The notes beneath the pieces were generated by a model that did not search any database, was not told the origin of the DNA, and worked only from the letters and a program-made list of their open reading frames with translations. This document shows, piece after piece, positions 46,104-57,408 of a stretch of DNA of 64,000 nt. Both the position numbers and the translations under genes were made by a program. This stretch comes from Agrococcus sp. Marseille-Q4369 (GTDB lineage Bacteria; Actinomycetota; Actinomycetes; Actinomycetales; Microbacteriaceae), in the NCBI RefSeq assembly GCF_018308945.1, contig NZ_CP070501.1:434001-498000 (forward strand). The letters are read 5' to 3'. Numbering within the stretch: the stretch's first letter is position 1; each line of letters opens with the position of its first letter.

Positions 46104-46154
46104 GGGCGCCGCTCACGCACTGCGGGCGCCACTCAGGCGCGGGCGCCACTCAGC
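46104..46154 (-). repeat. Third, degenerate copy of the 20-bp repeat family
   Basis: Three units of GGGCGCC(A/G)CTCA start at 46104, 46124 and 46141, spaced 20 and 17 bases. They match the right-hand array core GCGGGAGGCGCCACTCAC but have lost bases between GCGGG and CGCC. They lie just after the pgl stop, with no nuclease gene nearby. Confidence 0.7.
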
Positions 46155-46156
46155 CG

Positions 46157-46852
46157 CTAGAGCCGCGAGGCGGCCTCGGCGTCGAGGTGCATGAGCGTCT
46201 CGAGCCGCCCCGCGACGCCCACCGCGGGCGCCTCGGCGAGGTCGGCTCCGCCGAGCACGCGGGCCACCGCATCCGCCTTGTCGGCGCCCGCGACCACGAG
46301 CCAGACCCGGTCGGATGCGTTGATCGCCTCGAGCGTGAAGCTCAAGCGCTCGGGCGGCGGCTTGGGGGAGTCGCGCACCGCGATCACGGCGGACCCGCCG
46401 GCGCGCACGCCCGGCAGCCCGGGGAAGAGCGACGCGACGTGCGCGTCGGGTCCCATGCCGAGCAGCGTCAGGTCGATGGGACCGAGCTCGCGCAGCATCG
46501 CGGTCGCGGCCTCCGCCGCGGCGTCGAGCGAACCGCCGTCGGCCGCCGGGAGCTCGCGCACCCGGTCGCTCGGGATCGCGACGCGGTCGATGAGCGCCTC
46601 GCGCGCCTGCGTCGCATTGCGATCGCTCGAGCCTGCTTCGACGAAGCGCTCGTCGCTCCAGGTGAGCACGAGGCGCTGCCAGGCGATCGTGCGATCGGCG
46701 AGCGCTGCGAGCAGCTCGGTGCCGACCGAGCCGCCGGTGAGCGCGATCGTCGCGCGGCCCTGCCGCTCGACGAGCTCCGCGATGAGGGATTCGATCGCGT
46801 CGGCGACGGTCGCGACGAGTGCCGCTCGATCGGCGTGGACGACCGGCTTCAT
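46157..46852 (-). CDS. pgl: 6-phosphogluconolactonase
   Basis: Hydrolyses 6-phosphogluconolactone, the second step of the oxidative pentose-phosphate pathway. It has 231 residues of the NagB/DevB-type fold: TIALTGGSVG near 36-43, LTWSDERFV and GPIDLTLLGMGPDAHVASLFPG. The ATG at 46852 overlaps the opcA stop (ATGA). It is the last gene of the tkt-tal-pgi-zwf-opcA-pgl operon, and its stop abuts the third repeat array. Confidence 0.95.
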   Translation of the reverse strand: MKPVVHADRAALVATVADAIESLIAELVERQGRATIALTGGSVGTELLAALADRTIAWQRLVLTWSDERFVEAGSSDRNATQAREALIDRVAIPSDRVRELPAADGGSLDAAAEAATAMLRELGPIDLTLLGMGPDAHVASLFPGLPGVRAGGSAVIAVRDSPKPPPERLSFTLEAINASDRVWLVVAGADKADAVARVLGGADLAEAPAVGVAGRLETLMHLDAEAASRL

Positions 46853-47787
46853 GCTGCCTCCTCGAGGGTCGATGCGAGCACCTGGCGGTACATGTCGTCG
46901 GGCGCGAGCTTCCGCAGCTCCTCGGCGAGCTGATCCTCGAGGCCGCGCGTCGAGAGCGCGACGTGGTGCTCGGGCTGGCCGGGCTGGCGGAGGATGCCGA
47001 CGGAGTCGCGCACGCGCGTGAGCGACGAGTCGCCGCTCGAGCGGTGCAGCTCGACGGCGTGGAGCCCGCTCGAGCCGGTCGGCGTGTCGCCGGCCTCGAC
47101 CTTGTCGATCGGCACTCGCAGCCGCAGCTGCAGCCACGCCGCCATGAGGTGCACGCTCGGGTTCGTGAGGTCGCCGGAGACGACGCCCCCGTGCACCGGC
47201 TCGAAGGGCGGCTGGTCGAGGAGCGCCGCGAGGTGCGCGCGCCAGTTCGTCAGCCGAGTCCACGCGAGGTCGGTGTCGCCGGGCTGGTAGCAGCCGGCGA
47301 GCGTCATGATCGCGGCGTGCGGATCAGGCTGCTTGCCCGAGTCGGTGATGCGGCGCTGGGAGATCTGGCCGAGCTGCGACGCCGAGGGGGTCTCGGGCAT
47401 GAAGCTCGGCCACCACGCGACGACCGGCGCATCCGGCAGCAGCAGGCCCTGCACGATGCCGAGCAAGTGGGAGCCGAGCTCGCCGTAGCACTGCAGTAGC
47501 ACAACCTCGCTCGCGCCGGCGTCGGCGCCGACGCGCAGCTCGGCGTCGAGCCGCGGCTCCTCGTCGGCGTTCACGTGGTCGGGGTTGCGGGAGACGACGA
47601 TGACCCGCATCGGGTGCTCGCGCGAGGCCTGGTTCGCGGCGCGGATCGCCTCCTCCTCCCCGCCGATCTGCGTGTGGATGACGAGTGTGAGCACGCGACC
47701 GAGGGCGACGACGCCGCCCTCCTCGCGGATCTCGAGCATCCGCCGCTGCACCTCGGCAGTCGTGGTGCGGGAGAGTCGGATGATCAC
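46849..47787 (-). CDS. opcA: Glucose-6-phosphate dehydrogenase assembly protein OpcA
   Basis: Needed for assembly or redox control of glucose-6-phosphate dehydrogenase in cyanobacteria and conserved next to zwf in actinobacteria. It has 312 residues with the GTG start at 47787 overlapping the zwf stop by four bases. Family features are LTLVIHTQ, NPDHVNADEEPRLDAELRVG, LLPDAPVVAWWPSFMPETPS and the conserved DLAWTRLTNWRAHLAALLDQ. Its fixed place between zwf and pgl supports the role. Confidence 0.95.
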   Translation of the reverse strand: MIIRLSRTTTAEVQRRMLEIREEGGVVALGRVLTLVIHTQIGGEEEAIRAANQASREHPMRVIVVSRNPDHVNADEEPRLDAELRVGADAGASEVVLLQCYGELGSHLLGIVQGLLLPDAPVVAWWPSFMPETPSASQLGQISQRRITDSGKQPDPHAAIMTLAGCYQPGDTDLAWTRLTNWRAHLAALLDQPPFEPVHGGVVSGDLTNPSVHLMAAWLQLRLRVPIDKVEAGDTPTGSSGLHAVELHRSSGDSSLTRVRDSVGILRQPGQPEHHVALSTRGLEDQLAEELRKLAPDDMYRQVLASTLEEAA

Positions 47788-49343
47788 GGTCGCCTCCAGT
47801 GCCGTCCGTCGCGGGCGAGCAGCTCGTGCGCGCTCCGCGGCCCCCACGAGCCGGGCTCGTACTGGTCGATCGGGCCGCCCTGCGCCTCCCAGTGCTCCTC
47901 GATCGGGTCGAGGATCTTCCAGGAGAGCTCGACCTCCTCGTGCCGGGGGAAGAGCGGCGGGTCGCCGAGCAGCACGTCGAGGATGAGGCGCTCGTAGGCC
48001 TCTGGGCTCTCCTCGGTGAAGGCATGGCCGTAGCCGAAGTCCATCGTGACGTCGCGCACGTGCATGCCGTGCCCCGGCACCTTCGAGCCGAAGCGCATCG
48101 AGACGCCCTCGTCGGGCTGCACGCGGATGACGAGCGCGTTCTCGCTCATCGTGCGGATGTCCGACTCCTCGAAGAGGTACTGCGAGGCGCGCTTGAAGAC
48201 GATCGCGATCTCGGTGACGCGGCGGCCGAGGCGCTTGCCCGCGCGGAGGTAGAAGGGCACGCCCGACCAGCGCCGGGTGTCGACCTCGAGCTTGATCGCC
48301 GCGTAGGTCTCGGTCGCCGAGTCGGGCCGCATGCCGTCCTCCTCGAGGAAGCCCTTCACGTGCGTGCCGCCGTGCCAGCCGGCGTCGTACTGCCCGCGTG
48401 CGCTCGAGTGCTCGAGGGGGAGCGGCACGCGCGCGGCGCGCAGCACCTTCTCCTTCTCGACCCGCAGGTCGGCGGCGTCGAACGAGACGGGCTCCTCCAT
48501 CGCGGTGAGCGCGAAGAGCTGCAGCAGGTGGTTCTGGATGACGTCGCGCGCCGCGCCGATGCCGTCGTAGTAGCCGGCCCGGCCGCCGACGCCGATGTCC
48601 TCGGCCATCGTGATCTGCACGTGGTCGATGTGGTTGGCGTTCCAGATCGGCTCCCACAGCGCGTTCGCGAAGCGCAGCGCGAGGATGTTCTGCACCGTCT
48701 CCTTGCCGAGGTAGTGGTCGATCCGGAAGACGCTGTCGGCCGGGAACACCGACTCGACGACCTGGCCCAGCTCGCGCGCCGACTCGAGGTCGTGCCCGAA
48801 CGGCTTCTCGATCACCACGCGTCGCCAGCGGTCGCCCTCGCCCTCGGCGAGGCCGGAGCGCTTGAGCTGCTGCGTGACGACCGGGAACGCGTTCGGCGGG
48901 ATCGACAGGTAGAAGGCGTGGTTGCCCATCGTGCCGCGCGTGCGGTCGAGCTCGGCGAGCACCTCGGCGAGCCGGTCGAAGGCCGCGTCGTCGTCGAAGT
49001 CGCCCTGCACGAAGCGGATGCCCTCGGCGAGCTGCCGCCACACCGACTCCCGGAAGGCCGTGCGCGCGTGCTGCTGCACCGATTCGCGCACCATGCGCGC
49101 GAAGCCCTCGTCGTCCCAGTCGCGACGGCCGAAGCCGACGAGGCCGAAGCCCGGCGGCAGCAGGCCGCGGTTCGCGAGGTCGTAGACCGCCGGCAGCAGC
49201 TTCTTCCGCGCGAGGTCGCCCGTGACGCCGAAGAAGGTCATCGCGTTCGGACCCGGGATGCGCGTGAGGCGCTGGTCGGAGGGGTCGCGCAGCGGGTTCC
49301 GGCCCGCCGCGATCGTGACGGCCGGAGCCGGCGCCACGGTCAT
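47784..49343 (-). CDS. zwf: Glucose-6-phosphate dehydrogenase
   Basis: Oxidises glucose 6-phosphate to 6-phosphogluconolactone, making NADPH. It has 519 residues. The coenzyme fold is GVTGDLARKKL (39-49), the active-site motif is D209-H-Y-L-G-K-E215, and FYLRAGKRL follows. The ATG at 49343 overlaps the pgi stop by four bases, and the end overlaps opcA by four. All residues expected for an active enzyme are present. Confidence 0.98.
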   Translation of the reverse strand: MTVAPAPAVTIAAGRNPLRDPSDQRLTRIPGPNAMTFFGVTGDLARKKLLPAVYDLANRGLLPPGFGLVGFGRRDWDDEGFARMVRESVQQHARTAFRESVWRQLAEGIRFVQGDFDDDAAFDRLAEVLAELDRTRGTMGNHAFYLSIPPNAFPVVTQQLKRSGLAEGEGDRWRRVVIEKPFGHDLESARELGQVVESVFPADSVFRIDHYLGKETVQNILALRFANALWEPIWNANHIDHVQITMAEDIGVGGRAGYYDGIGAARDVIQNHLLQLFALTAMEEPVSFDAADLRVEKEKVLRAARVPLPLEHSSARGQYDAGWHGGTHVKGFLEEDGMRPDSATETYAAIKLEVDTRRWSGVPFYLRAGKRLGRRVTEIAIVFKRASQYLFEESDIRTMSENALVIRVQPDEGVSMRFGSKVPGHGMHVRDVTMDFGYGHAFTEESPEAYERLILDVLLGDPPLFPRHEEVELSWKILDPIEEHWEAQGGPIDQYEPGSWGPRSAHELLARDGRHWRRP

Positions 49344-50935
49344 CGCCGGGCGGCCGCGAGGAGCCGGTCGAGCCCCTCGTCGAGGTCGTCGAGCGTGAGG
49401 GTGAGCACGGGCCTGCCGTGCTCGGCGAGCACGCTCGCGTCGCCCGACGCCTGCGCCTGCAGCAGCTGCCCGAACGTGAACGAGCGGCCAGGGATCTCGA
49501 GGTCCTCGTGCGGCTGGCCGAGCAGCTGCAGGAACACGCCGTTCGGCGTGCCGCCCTTGTGGTACTGCCCCGTCGAGTGCAGGAAGCGCGGGCCCCAGCC
49601 GAAGGTGACGGGTCGGCCGGTGCGCGCGGCGAACGCCTCGCGCAAGCGCTCGAAGCGAGGCTGCCCGATGCGGTCGAGGTACGCGTGGATCGCGAGGTAG
49701 CCCTCGCCCGTGAGCCGGGCGAGCAGGGCGTCGACGGATGCCTCGAGCGAGCCGTGCACGACGCCGGCGGTGCCGCGCAGCTCGATCCCCGCGTCGACGT
49801 GCTCGGCGGCCGCGGGCGGCTCGAGCGCGTCGAGCAGGCCGCGCGCGGCGACCTTCGCCGACTCGACGTCGGGCTGGTCGAACGGGTTGATGCCCAGCAG
49901 CCTGCCGGCGACGGCGGTCGCGAACTCCCAGACGAGGAACTGCGCCCCGAGCGTGCCGGCGACCTCGATCTCGCCCGGCTCGACGTGCTGCGCCTCGCGG
50001 GCGGAGCCGACGAGGCGCACGACCTGCAGGTCCGGCAGCTCGGCGGCGAGCTCGGGGGCGTGCTTCTCGAGCACGACCGGCAGGATGCCGACGCCGTCCT
50101 TGCCCGTCGACTCGGCGATGAGCTGCTCGGCCCAGTCGCCGAGGCCGACGATGTGGGTGCCGTCCGCGACGAACGCGAGCTTGTCGCGCAGCGGCCGCGT
50201 GCCCGCGATCGCGGCGGCGAGCCGGAGCCCCGGGTTGTCGTCGGCGTCCTCGGAGATCTCGGGCAGCGCCGCGATCGCCTCCTCGAGCAGCGAGCGCACG
50301 TCGACGCCCGCGAGGCCCGAGGGCACGATGCCGAAGGCGGTGAGCGCGGAGTAGCGGCCGCCCACGTTCGGGTCGGCGTTGAACACGCGGTAGCCCGCGC
50401 GACGCGCATCCTGGTCGAGCGGCGAGCCCGGATCGGTCACGACGATGATGCGCTCGACCGGGTCGATGCCCGCATCGCGGTACGCCTGCTCGAAGGCGCG
50501 GCGCTGGCTGTCGGTCTCGAGCGTCGAGCCCGACTTCGATGAGACGACGAGCGCCGTGCGTGCGAGCCCGTCGCGCAGCGCTCGCCGCACCTGGCCCGGC
50601 TCGGTCGAGTCGAGCACCGTGAGGTGCACGCCCGCGGTGCGCGTGATAACCTCGGGCGCGAGCGAAGAGCCGCCCATGCCGGCGAGCGCGATGCGGTCGA
50701 CGCCGCGCTGCCGCAGCTGCTTGCGCAGCGCCTCGATGTCGTCGACGAGCCCCGCCGTCGAGGCGGCGGCGTCGACCCAGCCGAGCCGCACGGAGGCCTC
50801 GGGCTCGGCCGCCTCGCCCCACAGCGTCGCGTCGCCCGAGACGAGCCGCCCGGCGACGCCGTCGACGACGAGCTGCGGCACGACCCGCTCGATCGCCTCC
50901 TGCGCGGCGCCCGAGGCCGTGATCGTGAACGTCAT
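49340..50935 (-). CDS. pgi: Glucose-6-phosphate isomerase
   Basis: Links glycolysis and the pentose-phosphate pathway by interconverting glucose 6-phosphate and fructose 6-phosphate. It has 531 residues, of the divergent actinobacterial type often found fused to or next to transaldolase. SIS-fold motifs are [15 protein letters not shown] near 81-95, [14 protein letters not shown] and [18 protein letters not shown] near the C-terminus. The ATG at 50935 overlaps the tal stop by four bases. There is a clear tal stop between them, so the genes are coupled but not fused. Confidence 0.93.
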   Translation of the reverse strand: MTFTITASGAAQEAIERVVPQLVVDGVAGRLVSGDATLWGEAAEPEASVRLGWVDAAASTAGLVDDIEALRKQLRQRGVDRIALAGMGGSSLAPEVITRTAGVHLTVLDSTEPGQVRRALRDGLARTALVVSSKSGSTLETDSQRRAFEQAYRDAGIDPVERIIVVTDPGSPLDQDARRAGYRVFNADPNVGGRYSALTAFGIVPSGLAGVDVRSLLEEAIAALPEISEDADDNPGLRLAAAIAGTRPLRDKLAFVADGTHIVGLGDWAEQLIAESTGKDGVGILPVVLEKHAPELAAELPDLQVVRLVGSAREAQHVEPGEIEVAGTLGAQFLVWEFATAVAGRLLGINPFDQPDVESAKVAARGLLDALEPPAAAEHVDAGIELRGTAGVVHGSLEASVDALLARLTGEGYLAIHAYLDRIGQPRFERLREAFAARTGRPVTFGWGPRFLHSTGQYHKGGTPNGVFLQLLGQPHEDLEIPGRSFTFGQLLQAQASGDASVLAEHGRPVLTLTLDDLDEGLDRLLAAARR

Positions 50936-52047
50936 GCCTCCGCTCCCGCCTGCTCGAGGTGGCCGCGCACGGTCTCGACGAGCTCGGCCCACGACGCGTC
51001 GAACTTCTCGAGGCCCTCGGTCTCGAGCAGCTCGACGACCTCGGTGTAGGAGACGCCCACGCGCTCGAGCGACTCGAGCACCGCATCCGCCTCGCCACCG
51101 CGGCCCGAGACCCGGTCGCCCTCGATGCGGCCGTGGTCGGCGAGCGCCTCGAGCGTCTTCTCCGGCATCGTGTTGACCGTGTGCGGAGCGACGAGCTCGG
51201 TCACGTAGAGCGTGTCGGGCAGCGACGGGTCCTTGACGCCCGTCGACGCCCACAGCGGCCGCTGCGTGTTCGCACCCGCGTCGAGCAGCGCCTTCGCGCG
51301 CTCGGAGTCGAACGACTCCTGCCAGACGCGATAGGCGAGGTGGGCGTTCGCGAGGCCGGCCTTGCTCTTGAGCGCGAGCGCCTCGTCGGTGCCGATCGTC
51401 TCGAGCCGCTTGTCGATCTCGGAGTCGACGCGCGAGACGAAGAACGACGCGACCGAGTGGATCTTCGACAGGTCGAGCCCCGCCTGCTGCGCGCGCTCGA
51501 GCCCCGTGAGGTAGGCGTTGATGACGTCGCGGTAGCGCTCGAGCGAGAAGATGAGCGTGACGTTGACGCTGATGCCCGCCGCGATCGTCGCGGCGATCGC
51601 CTCGAGGCCCTGCTGCGTCGCGGGGATCTTGATGAGCACGTTCTCGCGACCGACGAGGCGGTGCAGCTCGGCGGCCTGCGCGACGGTGGCCTCGGTGTCG
51701 CGCGCGTGGCCGGGGTCGACCTCGATCGACACGCGCCCGTCGAAGCCGTCGGTGGATGCGTAGAGGTCGGCGAAGAGGTCGCACGCGTCGGCGACGTCAC
51801 GGGTCGTGAGCGCCGTGATCACCTCGTCGACGCTCGCGCCGTCCGCCGCGAGCTCGTGGATCGCCGCCTCGTACGACTCGCCCTGGGCGATCGCGTTCGC
51901 GAAGATCGTCGGGTTCGTCGTGACGCCGACCACGTCGCGCTCGGTGATGAGCGCGGCGAGCGTGCCGCTCTCGATGCGCTGCCGCGAGAGGTCGTCGAGC
52001 CAGATGCTGACGCCCGCGTCGGAGAGCGCCCGGGTGTTCTCGTTCAT
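50932..52047 (-). CDS. tal: Transaldolase
   Basis: Moves a three-carbon unit between sugar phosphates in the non-oxidative pentose-phosphate pathway. It has 371 residues, the long TalB-like actinobacterial type. WLDDLSR and [13 protein letters not shown] (41-53) form the substrate site, and the Schiff-base lysine is K140 in [16 protein letters not shown] and [14 protein letters not shown] follow. An AAGGA ribosome site lies just before the ATG at 52047. The gene is 23 bases after tkt. Confidence 0.96.
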   Translation of the reverse strand: MNENTRALSDAGVSIWLDDLSRQRIESGTLAALITERDVVGVTTNPTIFANAIAQGESYEAAIHELAADGASVDEVITALTTRDVADACDLFADLYASTDGFDGRVSIEVDPGHARDTEATVAQAAELHRLVGRENVLIKIPATQQGLEAIAATIAAGISVNVTLIFSLERYRDVINAYLTGLERAQQAGLDLSKIHSVASFFVSRVDSEIDKRLETIGTDEALALKSKAGLANAHLAYRVWQESFDSERAKALLDAGANTQRPLWASTGVKDPSLPDTLYVTELVAPHTVNTMPEKTLEALADHGRIEGDRVSGRGGEADAVLESLERVGVSYTEVVELLETEGLEKFDASWAELVETVRGHLEQAGAEA

Positions 52048-52070
52048 GTCCTTGCCTCCTGCCGGCCCGC

Positions 52071-54185
<2,115 letters not shown>

Positions 54186-54245
54186 AGCGGCTCCTTCTTC
54201 CGGCGGCGCGGAGCCGCGGCGATGCGGGCGGTGGGCGTCCTCCCC

Positions 54246-54251
54246 AGCATA
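54246..54251 (-). promoter_or_regulatory. Candidate -10 element (TATGCT) for the tkt operon
   Basis: Minus-strand TATGCT about 60 bases before the tkt TTG. The leader between them holds a CGCGG/CCGCG hairpin and the AAGGAG site. Confidence 0.45.
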
Positions 54252-54307
54252 GTGAGCGAGCGCATGCGGGTCCCGGGCGATTCCCGCGAGCGACGTCGCG
54301 AGTCAGA

Positions 54308-54313
54308 TAGGAT
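54308..54313 (+). promoter_or_regulatory. Candidate -10 element (TAGGAT) for ctaB
   Basis: TAGGAT 49 bases before the ctaB ATG, divergent from the tkt promoter. The 177-base spacer holds nothing else recognisable. Confidence 0.5.
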
Positions 54314-54362
54314 GGCCGTTGGCCCTCGCCCGCTCCCGATCACTCGAACAGGACTCCGCTGC

Positions 54363-55307
54363 ATGTCGAATGCGACCTCGTCAGGCGTCTCGGCCCCCGC
54401 GGCGCCGGAGGCTCCCGGACGGGCGACCCTGAAGGTCAAGGCCGGCGCGTACGTCGCGCTGACGAAGCCGCGCGTGATCGAGCTGCTGCTCGTCACCGCC
54501 CTCCCGACGATGTTCCTCGCCGCCGGCGGCGTGCCCCCGCTCGGAGCGCTCGTCGCGACCCTCGTCGGCGGCTTCCTGAGCGCCGGGAGCGCGAACGCGT
54601 TCAACATGATCCTCGATCGCGACATCGACCGCGTCATGCACCGCACGCAGCACCGGCCGCTCGTGACCGGCACCCTCTCGGTGCGCGAGGCGCGCGTGTT
54701 CGCGTGGACGCTCGCGGTCGTCTCGACGCTCGTGCTCGGCCTCTTCGCGACCTGGCTCGCCGCGGCGCTCTCGGTCGCCGCGATCGCCTTCTACGTGCTC
54801 GTCTACACGATGCTGCTCAAGCGCCGCACCGAGCAGAACATCGTCTGGGGCGGCATCGCCGGCTGCTTCCCGGTCGTCATCGGCTGGGCCGGCGTCACGG
54901 GCACGCTCGACTGGCCCGCGTGGATCCTCTTCACGCTCGTCTTCCTCTGGACCCCAGCGCACTACTGGCCGCTGTCGATGAAGTACCGCGACGACTACGA
55001 GGCGGCCGACGTGCCGATGCTCGCGGTCGTGCGCGGCCGGCCGATGGTCGGCATCCAGGTGATCCTCTACGCGTGGGCCTCGCTCGCGTGCACCCTGCTG
55101 CTCATCCCGGTGGGTGGGATGGGCTGGCTCTACACGGGCGTCGCGGTCATCGCGGGCGCGTGGTTCGTGGGGGAGTCGCACGGCCTCTACCACCGCGCGA
55201 TCAAGGGCGAGCGCGAAGTGCGCGCGATGCGCGTCTTCCACGCCTCGAACACCTACCTGACGCTCATCTTCCTCGCGGTCGGCGTCGACCCGCTGCTGCC
55301 CTTCTGA
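54363..55307 (+). CDS. ctaB: Protoheme IX farnesyltransferase (heme O synthase)
   Basis: Integral membrane prenyltransferase that turns heme B into heme O for cytochrome oxidase. It has 314 residues and seven to nine transmembrane helices. The catalytic aspartate-rich motif N81-MILD-RDID-89 followed by HRTQHRPL is present, and the second loop [17 protein letters not shown] is conserved. The ATG at 54363 begins a 25-residue Ala/Pro-rich extension before the core. It is near ctaA, which performs the next step, with ppx between them on the other strand. Confidence 0.96.
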   Translation: MSNATSSGVSAPAAPEAPGRATLKVKAGAYVALTKPRVIELLLVTALPTMFLAAGGVPPLGALVATLVGGFLSAGSANAFNMILDRDIDRVMHRTQHRPLVTGTLSVREARVFAWTLAVVSTLVLGLFATWLAAALSVAAIAFYVLVYTMLLKRRTEQNIVWGGIAGCFPVVIGWAGVTGTLDWPAWILFTLVFLWTPAHYWPLSMKYRDDYEAADVPMLAVVRGRPMVGIQVILYAWASLACTLLLIPVGGMGWLYTGVAVIAGAWFVGESHGLYHRAIKGEREVRAMRVFHASNTYLTLIFLAVGVDPLLPF

Positions 55308-55338
55308 CCCGCGCGGTGGAGCTGAGGGCAGCGTCGGG

Positions 55339-56313
55339 TCAGACGCGGTCGAGCATCTGCAGCAGGCGTCCCTCGCGGAGCGCCCACGGGCTGACGTCGA
55401 GCTCCTTGACGCGGAACGCGCGCATGGCCTCCGACAGCACGATGCCGCCCGCGACGATCTGGAACGTGCGATCGGTCGTGATGCCGGGCAGCGCCGTGCG
55501 CGACGCCGCGTCCATGCGCGCGATGCGCGGCACCCAGTCGTCGAGCTGGCGGCGCGTCAGCACGGCACGGTCGCCGTCGCCGACCCCCGGGAGCGCGTTG
55601 CCCGCGAGCCGCGCGAGCGAGCGGATCGTCTTCGACGACCCGATCACGTGGTCGGGGCGCCCGAACGGCTGCACCTGCGCGACCGCGTCGTCGAGCACGG
55701 CCTTCGCGTAGATGCGCAGCGCCCGCTGGTCGGCGAGCGACGGCGGGTCGGAGCGGAAGAAGCCGACCGTCGACCGCCCCGCCCCGAGCGGCGCCGAGAG
55801 CGCGATCGCCGGCTCCTCGTCGTCGCCCATGGCGATCTCGAGCGAGCCGCCGCCGATGTCGAGCAGCAGGATGCGCCCGGCCGCCCAGCCGAACCAGCGC
55901 CGCACCGCGAGGAACGTCAGCCGCGCCTCGTCGGGCCCCGAGAGGATGTCGAGGGTCACCTCCGCCTCGCGCTCGATGCGCGCGACGACCGCCTCGCCGT
56001 TCGCCGCCTCGCGCAGCGCGCTCGTGGCCATCACGACGAAGTCGTCGAGCGGCTCGCTGCGCGCGATCGTGACGCACTCGCGGATCGCGGCGAGCAGCGC
56101 CTCGACGCCCTCGTCGGTGATCGCGCCGTCCTCGTCGAGGTAGCGCATGAGCCGCAGCGTCAGCCGGTGCGAGCGCGTCGGCACCGGCCGGCCGCCGAGG
56201 CGCATGTCGACGAGCAGCAGGTGCACGGTGTTCGAGCCGATGTCGAGCACCCCGAGCCTCGCGCCGTGCTGCACGTCGCCGAGCGAGCCGTCGACCGGGC
56301 GGTCGCCGCTCAT
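55339..56313 (-). CDS. ppx: Ppx/GppA family exopolyphosphatase
   Basis: A 324-residue ASKHA-fold phosphatase that hydrolyses polyphosphate or pppGpp. Phosphate-binding motifs are VLDIGSNTVHLLLVD (about 21-35), ATSALREAANG and LLLDIGGGSLEIAMG. It contains only the two catalytic lobes and lacks the C-terminal HD-type domain of long Ppx proteins, like the short mycobacterial forms. The ATG at 56313 overlaps the ctaA stop by four bases, so it is co-expressed with heme A synthase; the reason is not obvious. Confidence 0.92.
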   Translation of the reverse strand: MSGDRPVDGSLGDVQHGARLGVLDIGSNTVHLLLVDMRLGGRPVPTRSHRLTLRLMRYLDEDGAITDEGVEALLAAIRECVTIARSEPLDDFVVMATSALREAANGEAVVARIEREAEVTLDILSGPDEARLTFLAVRRWFGWAAGRILLLDIGGGSLEIAMGDDEEPAIALSAPLGAGRSTVGFFRSDPPSLADQRALRIYAKAVLDDAVAQVQPFGRPDHVIGSSKTIRSLARLAGNALPGVGDGDRAVLTRRQLDDWVPRIARMDAASRTALPGITTDRTFQIVAGGIVLSEAMRAFRVKELDVSPWALREGRLLQMLDRV

Positions 56314-57224
56314 GCGCGCACGACGGCGGATGCGTCGGCGCGCGTCGTCTGCGCGTCCGTCGTCTGCGGCGGGCGGAGCGAGAGCACCACGGCAGCGCCG
56401 ATCGCGGCCGAGACGACCGAGAGCACCATGTGGATGCCGACGAGCATGATCGGCAGGCCGAGTCGCGACTGGACGATGCCGACGACGACCTGGACCAGGA
56501 TGACGCCGAGCAGGGCGAGCGACCAGCGCAGGTGGAGTCGCGGGCCGCGCCGCCAGGCGACGGCCGCGACGGCGACGGTGAGCGCGAGCAGCGCGTAGCC
56601 GGGCCAGGCGTGCACGTGCTGCATCACCGCGGGGTCCAGGCCGTTCCGGGCCGCGCCCCCGTCGCCCGCGTGCGGACCGGAGCCCGTCGTGAGCACGCCC
56701 ACCACGACGACGACGACGAGCGCGAACGTCATGAGGTGCACGAGCGCCGACTGCCAGCGGGGCACGACGCGCGGGCCCGGGCGGCCGACGACGACCTTCC
56801 AGACCAGCACCGCCGAGAGCGCGACGAGGATGACCGAGAGGAAGAAGTGCACGCCGACGGTGTCGGGTCGCAGCTCCATCCACACGACGACGGCGCCGAT
56901 GAGCGCCTGCGCGACGCTCAGGCCGAGCACGAGGCCCGCGAGCCACACGATGGAGCGGTCGGCGCGGCGGCGGATCGCCATCACGAGCATGACCACCGCG
57001 ATCGCCACGACGACCGCGCCCCAGACGCGGTTCGTGAACTCGATGACCCCGTGGATGCCCTGCTCGGGCACGGGCACGAACGACTCCGGTTCGCAGTTGG
57101 GCCAGGTCGTGCATCCGAGCCCCGAACCCGTCAGGCGCACGGCGCCGCCCGTGCCGACGATGACGATCTGCGAGACCAGGGTGGCCCAGGCGGCGGCCAT
57201 CAGGCTGCGCGAGCGCTCCAGCAC
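56310..57224 (-). CDS. ctaA: Heme A synthase (COX15/CtaA family)
   Basis: Membrane enzyme that oxidises heme O to heme A. It has 304 residues with eight transmembrane helices. The four heme-ligand histidines are seen in HGVIEFTNR (H58), HFFLSVILV, HVHAWPGYALL and HMVLSVVSA, one per helix pair. The extracellular cysteine pair C38/C44 (GLGCTTWPNCEPES) and E61 are conserved. The GTG at 57224 has GAGAGG about six bases upstream. Divergent from sufB. Confidence 0.93.
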   Translation of the reverse strand: MLERSRSLMAAAWATLVSQIVIVGTGGAVRLTGSGLGCTTWPNCEPESFVPVPEQGIHGVIEFTNRVWGAVVVAIAVVMLVMAIRRRADRSIVWLAGLVLGLSVAQALIGAVVVWMELRPDTVGVHFFLSVILVALSAVLVWKVVVGRPGPRVVPRWQSALVHLMTFALVVVVVVGVLTTGSGPHAGDGGAARNGLDPAVMQHVHAWPGYALLALTVAVAAVAWRRGPRLHLRWSLALLGVILVQVVVGIVQSRLGLPIMLVGIHMVLSVVSAAIGAAVVLSLRPPQTTDAQTTRADASAVVRA

Positions 57225-57249
57225 AGTGCACCTCTCATGCCGTTCGCGG

Positions 57250-57255
57250 TAGGAT
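57250..57255 (+). promoter_or_regulatory. Candidate -10 element (TAGGAT) for the suf operon
   Basis: TAGGAT in the 184-base spacer between ctaA and sufB would give a leader of about 145 bases. No SufR gene or clear operator is seen here. Confidence 0.4.
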
Positions 57256-57408
57256 CGTGGGGAGCCCATCGGCTCCGAACCCCTGCGCCGGTCTTCGGCG
57301 AGGCGTGTGCGACGGCCCTTCAAGTATGGCCGAACGCGGCGGTTCGCGAGTCGCGCGGAATGCCGAGGAGCACCGCTGGGTTGCAATCCGTGGATGGAAG
57401 GGGGAGCG

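Noticed and set aside
49340-52047. Transaldolase-glucose-6-phosphate isomerase fusion
   Set aside because: Such fusions exist in other bacteria, but here a clear tal stop overlaps a separate pgi ATG in another frame.
57307-57408. Longer SufB start at 57307
   Set aside because: The 34 added residues are not conserved, and the ATG at 57409 has a strong ribosome site and gives the standard 472-residue length.
57225-57408. SufR operator or riboswitch in the ctaA-sufB spacer
   Set aside because: Only a TAGGAT hexamer and the sufB ribosome site are recognisable; no palindrome or conserved riboswitch core was found.
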